DNA of 64,000 bases from Persephonella atlantica (lineage in GTDB: Bacteria > Aquificota > Aquificia > Aquificales > Hydrogenothermaceae). Both the position numbers and the translations under genes were made by a program. This document shows, piece by piece, positions 37,762-47,647 of this stretch. The stretch's first letter is position 1. Each line of letters opens with the position of its first letter. The notes under the pieces are model-generated. The model saw only the letters and a program-made list of their open reading frames with translations, had not been told where the DNA came from and made no database searches. Location of the stretch: contig NZ_JAACYA010000002.1 in assembly GCF_016617615.1 (NCBI RefSeq), forward strand, positions 806,001 to 870,000. The letters run 5' to 3'.

Positions 37762-37793
37762 TGATATATGTATCAATATTATGATATGATAAT
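37762..37793 (+). promoter_or_regulatory. Promoter region of the ATP synthase operon with a dyad
   Basis: A perfect TTGATA-TATG-TATCAA palindrome (37762-37777) whose left arm can serve as -35, followed by TATGAT and GATAAT boxes around 37784-37793. A regulator bound to the dyad would block the promoter. Roles are inferred. Confidence 0.45.
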
Positions 37794-37828
37794 TAAGATT
37801 GAAATTACTCTGTGGAGGATTTGGGAGA

Positions 37829-38272
37829 ATGCCAGAGGTTCACGTCATACCTGATATTACTCTGTTTGTCCAGCTGATAATATTCCTTGTTTTTATGTTA
37901 ATCATGAAAAAGGTTTATTTTGACCCATACCTTGAAGCGTTTGATGAAAGGGAAAAAACAGTAGAAAAACTCCTTGCAGAAGCTGAGGAGAACAACAGGA
38001 AAGCGGAAAAGATATTGGAGGAAGTAGAAAAAATATTAGCTCAGACGAGAGAAGAGTCTAAGAAGATAATGGAGCAGTATCACAGAGAAACAACAGAAAT
38101 GGTTAACGACATTCTCAGGAAAGCCCAGGCAGAAGCGGAAAAAGAGATAGAAGATGCCAAAAAAGAAGTGGCAATGACTGTTGAGATAGAGAAGAAAACA
38201 ATGGACAAAATTATACAATCTATGGCTGAAGATATTGCAGAAAAATTACTTCTTAAGGAGAAAGCAGCATGA
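37829..38272 (+). CDS. ATP synthase F0 subunit b'
   Basis: 147 aa from ATG 37829 (GGGAGA and GGAGG upstream; an in-frame TTG at 37799 is weaker). One N-terminal transmembrane helix (LFVQLIIFLVFMLIMKKVYFDPYLEAF), then a long charged helix for the peripheral stalk. With the following b gene it makes a heterodimeric b/b' stalk, as known for Aquifex and photosynthetic bacteria. The next gene overlaps by four bases (ATGA). Confidence 0.88.
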   Translation: MPEVHVIPDITLFVQLIIFLVFMLIMKKVYFDPYLEAFDEREKTVEKLLAEAEENNRKAEKILEEVEKILAQTREESKKIMEQYHRETTEMVNDILRKAQAEAEKEIEDAKKEVAMTVEIEKKTMDKIIQSMAEDIAEKLLLKEKAA

Positions 38273-38796
38273 AAAAAGTTTTCCCCTTTGTTCTTGGAAC
38301 GGTTTCTGTGGCTGTAGCATCTGGTGGAGAAGGCGGTCTTCTTGTATGGAAAATTATAAACACCATTTTTCTTGTAATACTGTTGGCATGGATAATTAAA
38401 AAGTGGGGTATCCAGTTCTTTGAAAACAGAAGAAAATCTATAGCTTCTATGGTGGAGGAGGCACAGAAAGCACAGGCAGACAGCAGGAGAGCCCTTGAAG
38501 AAGCACAGGCAAAGTTAGAGGATGCAAAAATGAAGTTTGAGGAATCTCTAAAGATAGCAGAGGAAACCGCAAAAAAAGAAAGGGAAGTTGCACTGAAAGA
38601 AGCCCGTGAAATGGCAGAGAGGATAAAGTCTCAGGCTAAAGAAACCATAATGGTTGAGATTAAAAGGGGAGAAAACGAACTGAGAAAGTATGCAGTTCAG
38701 AAAGCCATAGAGATATCAGAAAAAATAGTAAAGGAAAAGATAAACCCAGAAGTAGAAAAAGAGATAATACTAAAAACATTAAAAAGCATTTCTTAA
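38269..38796 (+). CDS. atpF: ATP synthase F0 subunit b
   Basis: 175 aa. Begins with a signal-peptide-like stretch (MKKVFPFVLGTVSVAVASGG) before the usual single membrane helix (VWKIINTIFLVILLAWIIKKWG) and the long stalk helix rich in Glu/Lys/Ala. The extra N-terminal element is unusual for subunit b and parallels the signal peptide of subunit c at 52827. Coupled to b' by the ATGA overlap and followed by delta. Confidence 0.9.
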   Translation: MKKVFPFVLGTVSVAVASGGEGGLLVWKIINTIFLVILLAWIIKKWGIQFFENRRKSIASMVEEAQKAQADSRRALEEAQAKLEDAKMKFEESLKIAEETAKKEREVALKEAREMAERIKSQAKETIMVEIKRGENELRKYAVQKAIEISEKIVKEKINPEVEKEIILKTLKSIS

Positions 38797-38808
38797 CGGA
38801 GGTTGGAG

Positions 38809-39357
38809 TTGAAGATAGATAAAAAAGTTTTGAAGAGGGTTGTGAAGGTTCTTCTTAATAAGGTTCCAAGAGAAGAAACGGCACTTATAAAAGTTTCAGA
38901 TGACCTTTCGCTAATTCAGGAACTTTACAGAAAAGACAAAAACTTCAGGAATTTCGTGCTCAATCCATTAATCAGTTTTGAAGACAAGGAAAAATTAATA
39001 GACAGCCTGTCTCAAAAAGCAGATCTTGATAAAAATGTGGTTGAAGCAGTCAAATATGTCGTAAAGATAAATAAAGGCAACGTCCTGAGAGAAATCGCAG
39101 ACCAGTTCAGGTTTGAGGTTGAAAAGTTCTTTGCAACGGTAAAAGGAGAAGTGATAACAGCATATCCTGTAGATGAAAAACTGCTGGAAGAGATTAAAAA
39201 CGCAGTAGAGAAAAAGCTCGGCAAAAAGGTTGAGTTTGAAGTGAAGCAGGATTCCTCTATTATAGGCGGAATTATTGTGAAAGCTGGTAGTTATGTCCTT
39301 GATTCTTCTGTAAGGACTTACCTGAGAAAATTGGAGCAGCAGCTCACATCTTACTAA
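38809..39357 (+). CDS. atpH: ATP synthase F1 subunit delta
   Basis: About 182 aa, connects the F1 head to the peripheral stalk. N-terminal six-helix domain and C-terminal signature VTAYPVDEKLLEEIKNAVEKKLGKKVEF, KQDSSIIGGIIVKAGSYVLDSSVRTYL, typical of OSCP/delta. Start is TTG 38809 with GGAGG six bases before; TTG 38803 is the alternative two codons earlier. Position between b and alpha is the standard order. Confidence 0.93.
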   Translation: MKIDKKVLKRVVKVLLNKVPREETALIKVSDDLSLIQELYRKDKNFRNFVLNPLISFEDKEKLIDSLSQKADLDKNVVEAVKYVVKINKGNVLREIADQFRFEVEKFFATVKGEVITAYPVDEKLLEEIKNAVEKKLGKKVEFEVKQDSSIIGGIIVKAGSYVLDSSVRTYLRKLEQQLTSY

Positions 39358-39391
39358 AATAAAAAATTTATAAGATAAAAGGAGGTTTTAG

Positions 39392-40906
39392 ATGTCTGCA
39401 ATAAGAGCTGAAGAAGTTGCTGAAAGCCTTAAAAAACAGCTTGAAGAGTTTGAAGCAAAGGCAAACCTTGAAGAGGTTGGAACAGTTCTTCAGGTTGGTG
39501 ATGGTGTTGCAAGGGTTTTTGGTCTTGAGAAGGCTATGTACGGTGAGATGGTTGAGTTTGAAAATGGAACGTTAGGTGTTGCCTTTAACCTTGAAGAAGA
39601 TAACGTAGGTATCATTCTCCTTGGAGATGAAACAGGTATAGAAGAAGGAACAATCGTAAAAAGAACAGGTAAGATACTAGAGATACCAGTTGGAATGGGT
39701 CTTGTTGGAAGGGTTGTTGATGGAACAGGTAAACCTATAGATGGAAAGGGACCAATAGAAAACATTGCTTACTACTCACCAGTTGAAAAGATAGCTCCCG
39801 GTGTTGTAACAAGAAAGTCTGTTCACGAACCTCTCCAGACAGGTATCAAGGCCATAGATGCTATGATACCAATCGGAAGAGGACAGAGGGAGCTGATTAT
39901 CGGTGATAGGGCTACAGGAAAGACAACAATTGCCATAGATACAATACTGAACCAGAAAGGGGAAGATGTTTACTGTGTCTATGTTGCAATAGGTCAAAAA
40001 AGAGCAGTTGTAAGACAGATTGTTGAAACTCTCCAGAAACACGGAGCTATGGAATACACGACTGTTGTTGCTGCTACAGCTTCTGATCCAGCAACAATGC
40101 AGTATATTGCTCCATTTGTTGGATGTACAATTGCTGAGTACTTTAGAGATAACGGAATGCACGCACTTATCATATATGACGACCTGACAAAACATGCCTA
40201 TGCTTACAGACAGTTATCTCTCCTTCTTAGAAGACCGCCGGGAAGGGAAGCTTATCCGGGAGATGTTTTCTATCTTCACTCAAGGCTTCTTGAAAGGGCA
40301 GCAAAATTGAACGACGAGCTTGGAGCAGGCTCTCTTACTGCACTGCCTATCATTGAAACACAGGCTGGAGACGTTGCAGCATACATCCCAACAAACGTTA
40401 TATCCATTACAGATGGACAGATATTCCTTGAAACAGACCTGTTCCACAAAGGTGTAAGACCTGCTATTAACGTTGGTCTTTCTGTTTCAAGGGTTGGTGG
40501 TGCTGCTCAGATAAAAGCTATGAAACAGGTTGCAGGAACACTCAGACTGGAACTTGCCCAGTTTAGAGAGCTTGAAGCGTTTGTTCAGTTTGCATCGGAA
40601 CTTGACAAGGCGACACAGCAACAGATTGCAAGGGGACAGAGACTGGTTGAGATACTGAAACAGCCACCAAACAAGCCTGTTCCAGTTGAAAAACAGATAG
40701 CAATCATATATGCAGGAACAAAAGGATACCTTGATGATGTTCCTGTCAGTGCGATACAGAAATTTGAGCAGGAGTTCTACACATTCCTTGACACAGAAAA
40801 ACCAGAGCTTTTAGAGATGATAAGAGCTGAGAAAAAGCTGACAGATGAGATAGAGACAAAACTGAAAGAGGCTATAGAAGAATTCAAAAAGAAAGTTGCC
40901 TTTTAG
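39392..40906 (+). CDS. atpA: ATP synthase F1 subunit alpha
   Basis: 504-aa non-catalytic nucleotide-binding subunit. Beta-barrel N-domain ([27 protein letters not shown]), Walker [16 protein letters not shown], Walker [12 protein letters not shown], and [24 protein letters not shown] with the regulatory Arg region. Strong AAGGAGG site before ATG 39392. Third-from-last gene pattern alpha-gamma-beta as usual. Confidence 0.97.
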   Translation: MSAIRAEEVAESLKKQLEEFEAKANLEEVGTVLQVGDGVARVFGLEKAMYGEMVEFENGTLGVAFNLEEDNVGIILLGDETGIEEGTIVKRTGKILEIPVGMGLVGRVVDGTGKPIDGKGPIENIAYYSPVEKIAPGVVTRKSVHEPLQTGIKAIDAMIPIGRGQRELIIGDRATGKTTIAIDTILNQKGEDVYCVYVAIGQKRAVVRQIVETLQKHGAMEYTTVVAATASDPATMQYIAPFVGCTIAEYFRDNGMHALIIYDDLTKHAYAYRQLSLLLRRPPGREAYPGDVFYLHSRLLERAAKLNDELGAGSLTALPIIETQAGDVAAYIPTNVISITDGQIFLETDLFHKGVRPAINVGLSVSRVGGAAQIKAMKQVAGTLRLELAQFRELEAFVQFASELDKATQQQIARGQRLVEILKQPPNKPVPVEKQIAIIYAGTKGYLDDVPVSAIQKFEQEFYTFLDTEKPELLEMIRAEKKLTDEIETKLKEAIEEFKKKVAF

Positions 40907-40921
40907 TGAGGTGAAAGAAGA

Positions 40922-41797
40922 ATGGCAAAGCTCTCACCAAGGGATATAAAGAGGAAGATACAGGGTATAAAGAATACCCAGCGTATTACAAAGGCGATGA
41001 AGGCAGTTTCTGCCGCCAAACTGAACAAAGCAAGGGCGATGCTTAATGCCACCCGCCCTTACTCAGAGAGGCTTTATGACCTGATAAACGACCTTGCAAT
41101 GTTTGTTGATAGAGAGATACACCCCCTCCTGAGAATAAGAGAGGAAAGAAAGATAGATTATGTCGTTATAACGGCAGACAGAGGTCTGGCAGGAGCGTTT
41201 AACTCTTATGTTATAAAGAGAACTCTGTCAGACGTTCAGAAGTTTCAGGAAGAGGGGAAAGAAGTAAATCTCCTTCTAATAGGAAGGAAAGCTGTACAGT
41301 TTTTCAAAAATAAAGGATACAGCATTATTGAAGAGTACGAAGATATATACAGAGACCATATGAATTTAGCATTTACATCAAAGGTTGGAGGAGTTCTTGC
41401 AGAAAGATACGAAAATGAAAAGACAGACGCAGTTTACCTGATAAACAACGAGCTTATAACCACTGCAACCTATGAAACAAAGGTCAGAAAACTTTTCCCA
41501 ATAGAGCCTGAGCTGAGCTATGACAAGCTTTCTGAGCTTTCCAGGTACAATATAGAGCCATCTGCCGAAGATGTATTAGAAGAACTTCTCAAAAGATACA
41601 TTAACTTCCAGCTTTACAGAGCACTTGTAGAGTCATCAACGGCAGAGCATGCTGCAAGGATGATTGCTATGGATAACGCCACAAGGAATGCAGGGGAAGC
41701 CATCAAAAGATGGACAATCATATTTAACAAAGCAAGACAGGAAGCAATTACAACAGAGCTTATTGATATTATTAATGCAGCAAATGCAATTGAATAA
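40922..41797 (+). CDS. atpG: ATP synthase F1 subunit gamma
   Basis: 291-aa rotor shaft. N-terminal coiled coil with IKRKIQGIKNTQRITKAMKAVSAAKLNKAR, central Rossmann-like part (YVVITADRGLAGAFNSYVIKR), and C-terminal helix SSTAEHAARMIAMDNATRNAGEAI and RQEAITTELIDIINAANAI. All conserved elements present. 15 bases after atpA. Confidence 0.97.
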   Translation: MAKLSPRDIKRKIQGIKNTQRITKAMKAVSAAKLNKARAMLNATRPYSERLYDLINDLAMFVDREIHPLLRIREERKIDYVVITADRGLAGAFNSYVIKRTLSDVQKFQEEGKEVNLLLIGRKAVQFFKNKGYSIIEEYEDIYRDHMNLAFTSKVGGVLAERYENEKTDAVYLINNELITTATYETKVRKLFPIEPELSYDKLSELSRYNIEPSAEDVLEELLKRYINFQLYRALVESSTAEHAARMIAMDNATRNAGEAIKRWTIIFNKARQEAITTELIDIINAANAIE

Positions 41798-41818
41798 AAG
41801 AAATTCAGGAGGATATAA

Positions 41819-43255
<1,437 letters not shown>

Positions 43256-43276
43256 AAATCAAAAATTTTCATACAG

Positions 43277-43302
43277 GCGGGCTTTAAGCCCGCATTTTTT
43301 TT
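43277..43302 (+). terminator. Terminator of the ATP synthase operon
   Basis: GCGGGC-TTTAA-GCCCGC (43277-43293; stem extendable by TT/AA) followed by A and an eight-base T-run. Strong intrinsic terminator 21 bases after the atpD stop. Confidence 0.9.
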
Positions 43303-43330
43303 GACTTTTTAACAATCTCTTATTATATTT
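43301..43330 (+). promoter_or_regulatory. Promoter of the globin-CZB-EAL gene
   Basis: TTGACT (43301-43306), partly within the preceding terminator's T-run, and TTATAT/TATATT around 43323-43330 (spacer 16 or 18). It gives a leader of about 40 bases with an A/T-rich sequence. No riboswitch-like structure seen. Confidence 0.45.
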
Positions 43331-43377
43331 TTATGTAGTTTTATTAATTTTATCCTTAATATATTAAAGGATACAGT

Positions 43378-45357
43378 ATGCTCAGCTATGAAATTCTTGA
43401 ACCTTATATGGAAGATATATTCAACAGGTTCTATGAGGAAGTACTCTCTGACGAATTCCTCAAAACATTCTTTGATTCAGATGAACAGATTAAATCCCTC
43501 GTAAAAAAGCAGATTCAGAACTTCAAAGAGACGTTAAAGGAAAGTGATAGAGAGATAGAACTCAGATATTACAATCTTGGTCAGCTCCATTACAGAAAAA
43601 AGATTCCCTTTGTCAATCTTGTCTCAGGCGTTGATTTTATCAAAAATGAGATCTATAGGATTTTGATTGAGAAAAATCTTATAGATGTGTACTTTTTTGA
43701 TGTTCACGAACTTTTTGAAAAGATAAAAAACGTCCTTGCCCGCACATACTTAGAACTTTCCTTCAGTGAAATATATGTGGGAATAAATCCTGAGTATAAA
43801 GAGTATCCGTTTTTTAATCATCACTACAACTGGTTGCTTAAGCTGAAACGTGTGATAAAGTCCAGGGATAAAAATAAGATACCAGAACTTGACTCAAAGA
43901 ACTGTCAGCTTGGTAAGTGGTTGAGGAGTAAAGAGTTTGAGCTTATGTGCGGCGATAATAAAAAGTGTATGATAATAAACGATATACACGAACTTATACA
44001 CAATACAGCAAAGAGCCTCGTTTTCTATGTTTTTCAGGAAAGGTATGTGGAGGCTTATCTGCTTTTTAAAACATTGAGCGGTCTGTCATTAAAAATACTG
44101 AATGAGCTTTACGAGATATACCTGTCTTATGTTAACAACAGAGAAGAAAGATTTCTGTATTTTCTCTCTTCAGAACTAAAGAGGATAAAGTCAGGTAGTA
44201 TAACAATTATTAATGTGAAGAGGCTGAAGGCAATCAACGAGATATACGGAAAGGAGACAGGAGACTTTATATTAGAAAAAATAGAACAGCTGATAAAAAA
44301 GAACTTTCTGAAAAAAAATGAGCTGATAGTAAGGGGAATATCAGGGGAGTTTTTTATATTTTCAGATACAAAGTATACTAAAAAGTTTGAAGAAAGACTG
44401 CAGAAAATAAAAGATTTTGTTGAGAATTACAAGGGATTTCCTGTAAAAGTGAAGATTTACATTGCTTCTGTCTTTTTGCCTGAGAACAGTTCTCTTATTC
44501 CGGAGGAAATAAGAAAGATTATATCTGTTGTAAAACAGAAAGCAAAGGAAAGAAGAGATTTTTATATTGCAAAAACAGAAGAGGTGGAAAGGGAGATAAT
44601 ACCTTCTGTAAGTATGAAGTTCAAAGATATATCCTTTATCAGCAATGCCATTTCTGAGGAAAAGATAGAGATTTACTTCCAGCCTATAGTTAATCTGAAA
44701 ATCGGAGATGTTTACGGTTATGAAGCTCTGGCAAGGCTGGAGAAAAATGGTGATGTTATACCTGCAGGTGCATTTATAGAGCTGATAAACAGATTGGACC
44801 TTGGTGTTGACCTTGACAGAGTTGTTCTAAAAAGAGTGTCAGAGCATGCTGATATCCTGAAAAAAGTAGCAAAAAACCTGTTTGTCAACGTGAATGCAAA
44901 ATCTTTAAAGTCTGAAAGCTACATTGAATCCCTCAGTGAGGTTAAAGACCACCTTAAAAGAAACAGGATAAATCTGATAATGGAGCTTACAGAACATGCC
45001 CTTTTAGAAAATGTGGAGGTGGTAAGATTTTTGAGTGAAGAGTTTGGAATAAGATTTGCCGTTGATGATTTTGGTACCGGTTATTCTTCGCTAAAAACAG
45101 TTATAGACCTTGCAGATTCTGGGCTTATAGAGGTTCTCAAAATAGATGGGGAGCTTGTAAGAGGTATTACAACCTCTGAAAAAAACAGAAAAATAGTAAA
45201 GATGATTGCGTCAATGTCAAAAAACCTGAACACAAAAACAGTTGCTGAATTTGTAGAAAACCCAGAGATAACTGCCCTTATAAGGGAAATGGGTATAAAT
45301 TACGGACAGGGTTATGCCTTAGGAAAACCTCAGCCTATTGACCAGCTCCTCTCCTGA
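43378..45357 (+). CDS. Globin-coupled, zinc-binding c-di-GMP protein (globin-CZB-GGDEF-EAL)
   Basis: 659 aa, no membrane segment, cytoplasmic. Domains I read: a globin-coupled-sensor-like helix bundle (1-125) with probable heme-ligand His71 in LGQLHYRKKIPF; a CZB zinc-binding domain (about 140-225) with HxxW at 149-152, CQLGKW at Cys176, and His204/His208; a degenerate GGDEF domain (about 265-400; SGEFF at 322-326, lacking the GG and key acids, so not a cyclase); and a full EAL domain (EALAR 449-453, ELTEHA, VDDFGTGYSS, VLKIDGEL, AEFVEN, GQG) that should hydrolyse cyclic-di-GMP. Probable oxygen- and zinc/redox-controlled phosphodiesterase. Its 3' end overlaps tsaD by 23 bases, convergent. Confidence 0.85.
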   Translation: MLSYEILEPYMEDIFNRFYEEVLSDEFLKTFFDSDEQIKSLVKKQIQNFKETLKESDREIELRYYNLGQLHYRKKIPFVNLVSGVDFIKNEIYRILIEKNLIDVYFFDVHELFEKIKNVLARTYLELSFSEIYVGINPEYKEYPFFNHHYNWLLKLKRVIKSRDKNKIPELDSKNCQLGKWLRSKEFELMCGDNKKCMIINDIHELIHNTAKSLVFYVFQERYVEAYLLFKTLSGLSLKILNELYEIYLSYVNNREERFLYFLSSELKRIKSGSITIINVKRLKAINEIYGKETGDFILEKIEQLIKKNFLKKNELIVRGISGEFFIFSDTKYTKKFEERLQKIKDFVENYKGFPVKVKIYIASVFLPENSSLIPEEIRKIISVVKQKAKERRDFYIAKTEEVEREIIPSVSMKFKDISFISNAISEEKIEIYFQPIVNLKIGDVYGYEALARLEKNGDVIPAGAFIELINRLDLGVDLDRVVLKRVSEHADILKKVAKNLFVNVNAKSLKSESYIESLSEVKDHLKRNRINLIMELTEHALLENVEVVRFLSEEFGIRFAVDDFGTGYSSLKTVIDLADSGLIEVLKIDGELVRGITTSEKNRKIVKMIASMSKNLNTKTVAEFVENPEITALIREMGINYGQGYALGKPQPIDQLLS

Positions 45358-46366
45358 TATAATCCACAAACCTGTCAAGTCTCAGTCTTGCCTTTCCCTC
45401 AAAATCAAGTCCTGTTGTTCTTCCTGTTTCCTTAAATCTTCTGTATCCTGTGTAGGCAATCATAGCTCCGTTGTCTGTACACAGATAAAGGGGAGGAAAA
45501 TAGACGGAAAATCCTGTTTTCTGGCTTTCTTCCTGAAATCTCTCCCTCAGTCTTGAGTTTGCAGATACACCTCCAGCAACAACAACATTTTTTATTCCGT
45601 ACTCTATGACTGCATCAACAGTTTTTCCTACTAAAACATCAACAACAGCTTCCTGAAATGAATGGGCTATATCTTCCTTTCTGTAAATACCTTTCTGAGC
45701 TTCTCTCATTACAGCTGTTTTCAAACCTGAGAAGGAAAAGTTAAAACGGTTTTTTCCCCGGTCTTTCAGCAGAGGTCTTGGAAGCTTTATAACTTCCCTT
45801 CCTTTTTTTGCCAGACTGTCTATTATTGGACCCCCGGGATATCCAAGACCTAAAATCCTTGCCACTTTGTCGTAAGCTTCTCCTGCTGCATCATCTAACG
45901 TCCCTCCCAGATAAAGGTAATCCTCAAATCCTCTTATTATGTACAGCTCTGTATGACCTCCTGAAACAACGAGGGCTATAAATGGAAAATGGACTTCCTG
46001 TTCAATGAATATGGCAAAAATGTGGGCTTCAATGTGATGAACAGGAATAAGAGGTTTTTTTAAACTCCAGCTGAGTGCCTTTGCTGAAGATATACCTATA
46101 ACAAGGGATACAATCAGTCCAGGGGCAACAGTTACAGCAATGGCATCTATATCACTTAGTTTTACCTTGGCTTCTTTAACAGCCCTGTCTAACACCGGAA
46201 TAATATTCCTTGTGTGCTCCCGTGCAGCAAGGTCTGGATATACTCCTCCCCATTCTGCATGGAGTTTTACCTGAGATGAAACTACATTTGATATAATTCC
46301 CTTTTCAGAGTGGAAAAGACAGACCCCTGTATCATCACAGGAGGTCTCTATTCCTAAAACGATCAT
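45335..46366 (-). CDS. tsaD: tRNA N6-adenosine threonylcarbamoyltransferase
   Basis: Last step of t6A37 synthesis in tRNAs reading ANN codons, with TsaB and TsaE. 343 aa; ASKHA ATPase fold with GIETSCDDTGVCLF, the iron/zinc-binding HHIEAHIFA motif, VVSGGHTELY, and VVAGGVSANSRLR. ATGA overlap with ctpA upstream. A convergent overlap of 23 bases with the preceding phosphodiesterase gene means both 3' ends share sequence. Confidence 0.96.
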   Translation of the reverse strand: MIVLGIETSCDDTGVCLFHSEKGIISNVVSSQVKLHAEWGGVYPDLAAREHTRNIIPVLDRAVKEAKVKLSDIDAIAVTVAPGLIVSLVIGISSAKALSWSLKKPLIPVHHIEAHIFAIFIEQEVHFPFIALVVSGGHTELYIIRGFEDYLYLGGTLDDAAGEAYDKVARILGLGYPGGPIIDSLAKKGREVIKLPRPLLKDRGKNRFNFSFSGLKTAVMREAQKGIYRKEDIAHSFQEAVVDVLVGKTVDAVIEYGIKNVVVAGGVSANSRLRERFQEESQKTGFSVYFPPLYLCTDNGAMIAYTGYRRFKETGRTTGLDFEGKARLRLDRFVDYIRRGAGQ

Positions 46367-47592
46367 TTTTCAGCTTTTTTAGCAAAGTTAAGGATTTTTA
46401 TGGCATTGATTGCAGCATCAAGCTGAGGGTCTTTTATCTTTACCTTTTTGCCGTGTATCTTTGCTTCCCTTTCTGCCTTCAGTCTTTCCATCTCCTCTTT
46501 CTCTGTTACATGGACAACAATGTCTGGTGTTATACCTTTGTTCATAATCAGTTTTCCACTTGGTGTGTAGTAGTGGGCTGTTGTTACCTTTATACCTGAA
46601 CCGTCAGGCAGTGGTATCAGTGTTTGAACAGATGCCTTTCCAAAGGTTTTGTCTCCAACCGCAATAGCCCTGTTGTTATCTTTCAGTGCACCTGTCAAAA
46701 TCTCTGAAGCACTGGCTGAGCCTTTATTGACCAAAACAACTATTGGCAGGTCAAGAGGAATAACAGGATCTGTTCTTGAGTAAAATTCCTCGTTTGATCT
46801 TGGAGTTCTGCCCCTTGTATATACAATCATGTCTCCCTTTTTCAGTATCATATCTGCAATTCTGACTGCTGTTGACAGCAGTCCACCCGGATTGTTTCTC
46901 AGGTCAATGATTATTCCTTCTTTGTCTTTAAACTTAAGGAGAGCCTTCTGGAAATCCTCTGCAGAGTTCTCCTGAAACTGTGTCAGTCTGATGTATCCAA
47001 TTTTACCGTTTTCAAGTTCCTTTGTTTTTACGCTTCTGATTTTTATTATAGCCCTTGTTATTGTTACCTTAAATGGTTTTTCAACCCCTTTTCTCCATAT
47101 TGTAAGGGTTATCTTTGTTCCCGGTTTCCCCCTCATCTTTTTGACAGCCTGAAGCAGTGTCATTTTATCTGTAGGCTCACCATTTATCTCAATAATGATA
47201 TCTCCCGGTTTAAGACCTGCTCTCCACGCTGGGGTATCTTCAATAGGAGCAACAATTATCAGCTTGTGATTTTCCATTGTTATCTCTATTCCCAGTCCAC
47301 CAAACTCTCCATGGGTTTCTGTTGTGAAGTCTTTGTACTCATCGGGGGTAAAAAATGCAGAATACGGGTCAAGGGAGTTCATCATCCCCCTTAAGGAACC
47401 GTAAATCAGCTTTTTTGAATCAACTGGCTCAACGTATATATCCTTTACTATCTTGAAAACTTCTGTATATATATTCAGCAGCTGAAGGTCTTCTTTCAGT
47501 TTCTGACTGTCTGTCTTTGCATTCAGACCAAAACTCAGACCTGCAATAAATACGAGAAGTATTCCGGCAACAAGTGATATCCTACTTTTCAT
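46363..47592 (-). CDS. Carboxyl-terminal processing peptidase (S41)
   Basis: 409-aa secreted or membrane-tethered serine protease. N-terminal signal/anchor (SLVAGILLVFIAGLSFGLNA), PDZ domain (GLGIEITMENHKLIIVAPIEDTPAWRAGLKPGDII, about 95-180), and the catalytic part with VNKGSASASEILTGALKDN (Ser) and GDKTFGKASVQTLIPL (Lys), the CtpA Ser-Lys dyad. It trims C-termini of exported proteins. Overlaps tsaD by four bases. Confidence 0.92.
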   Translation of the reverse strand: MKSRISLVAGILLVFIAGLSFGLNAKTDSQKLKEDLQLLNIYTEVFKIVKDIYVEPVDSKKLIYGSLRGMMNSLDPYSAFFTPDEYKDFTTETHGEFGGLGIEITMENHKLIIVAPIEDTPAWRAGLKPGDIIIEINGEPTDKMTLLQAVKKMRGKPGTKITLTIWRKGVEKPFKVTITRAIIKIRSVKTKELENGKIGYIRLTQFQENSAEDFQKALLKFKDKEGIIIDLRNNPGGLLSTAVRIADMILKKGDMIVYTRGRTPRSNEEFYSRTDPVIPLDLPIVVLVNKGSASASEILTGALKDNNRAIAVGDKTFGKASVQTLIPLPDGSGIKVTTAHYYTPSGKLIMNKGITPDIVVHVTEKEEMERLKAEREAKIHGKKVKIKDPQLDAAINAIKILNFAKKAEK

Positions 47593-47647
47593 CTTTTTCT
47601 CCCAAATTGGAATTTTTAATCCATTATCTCAAAGATTGATTCCCTTT

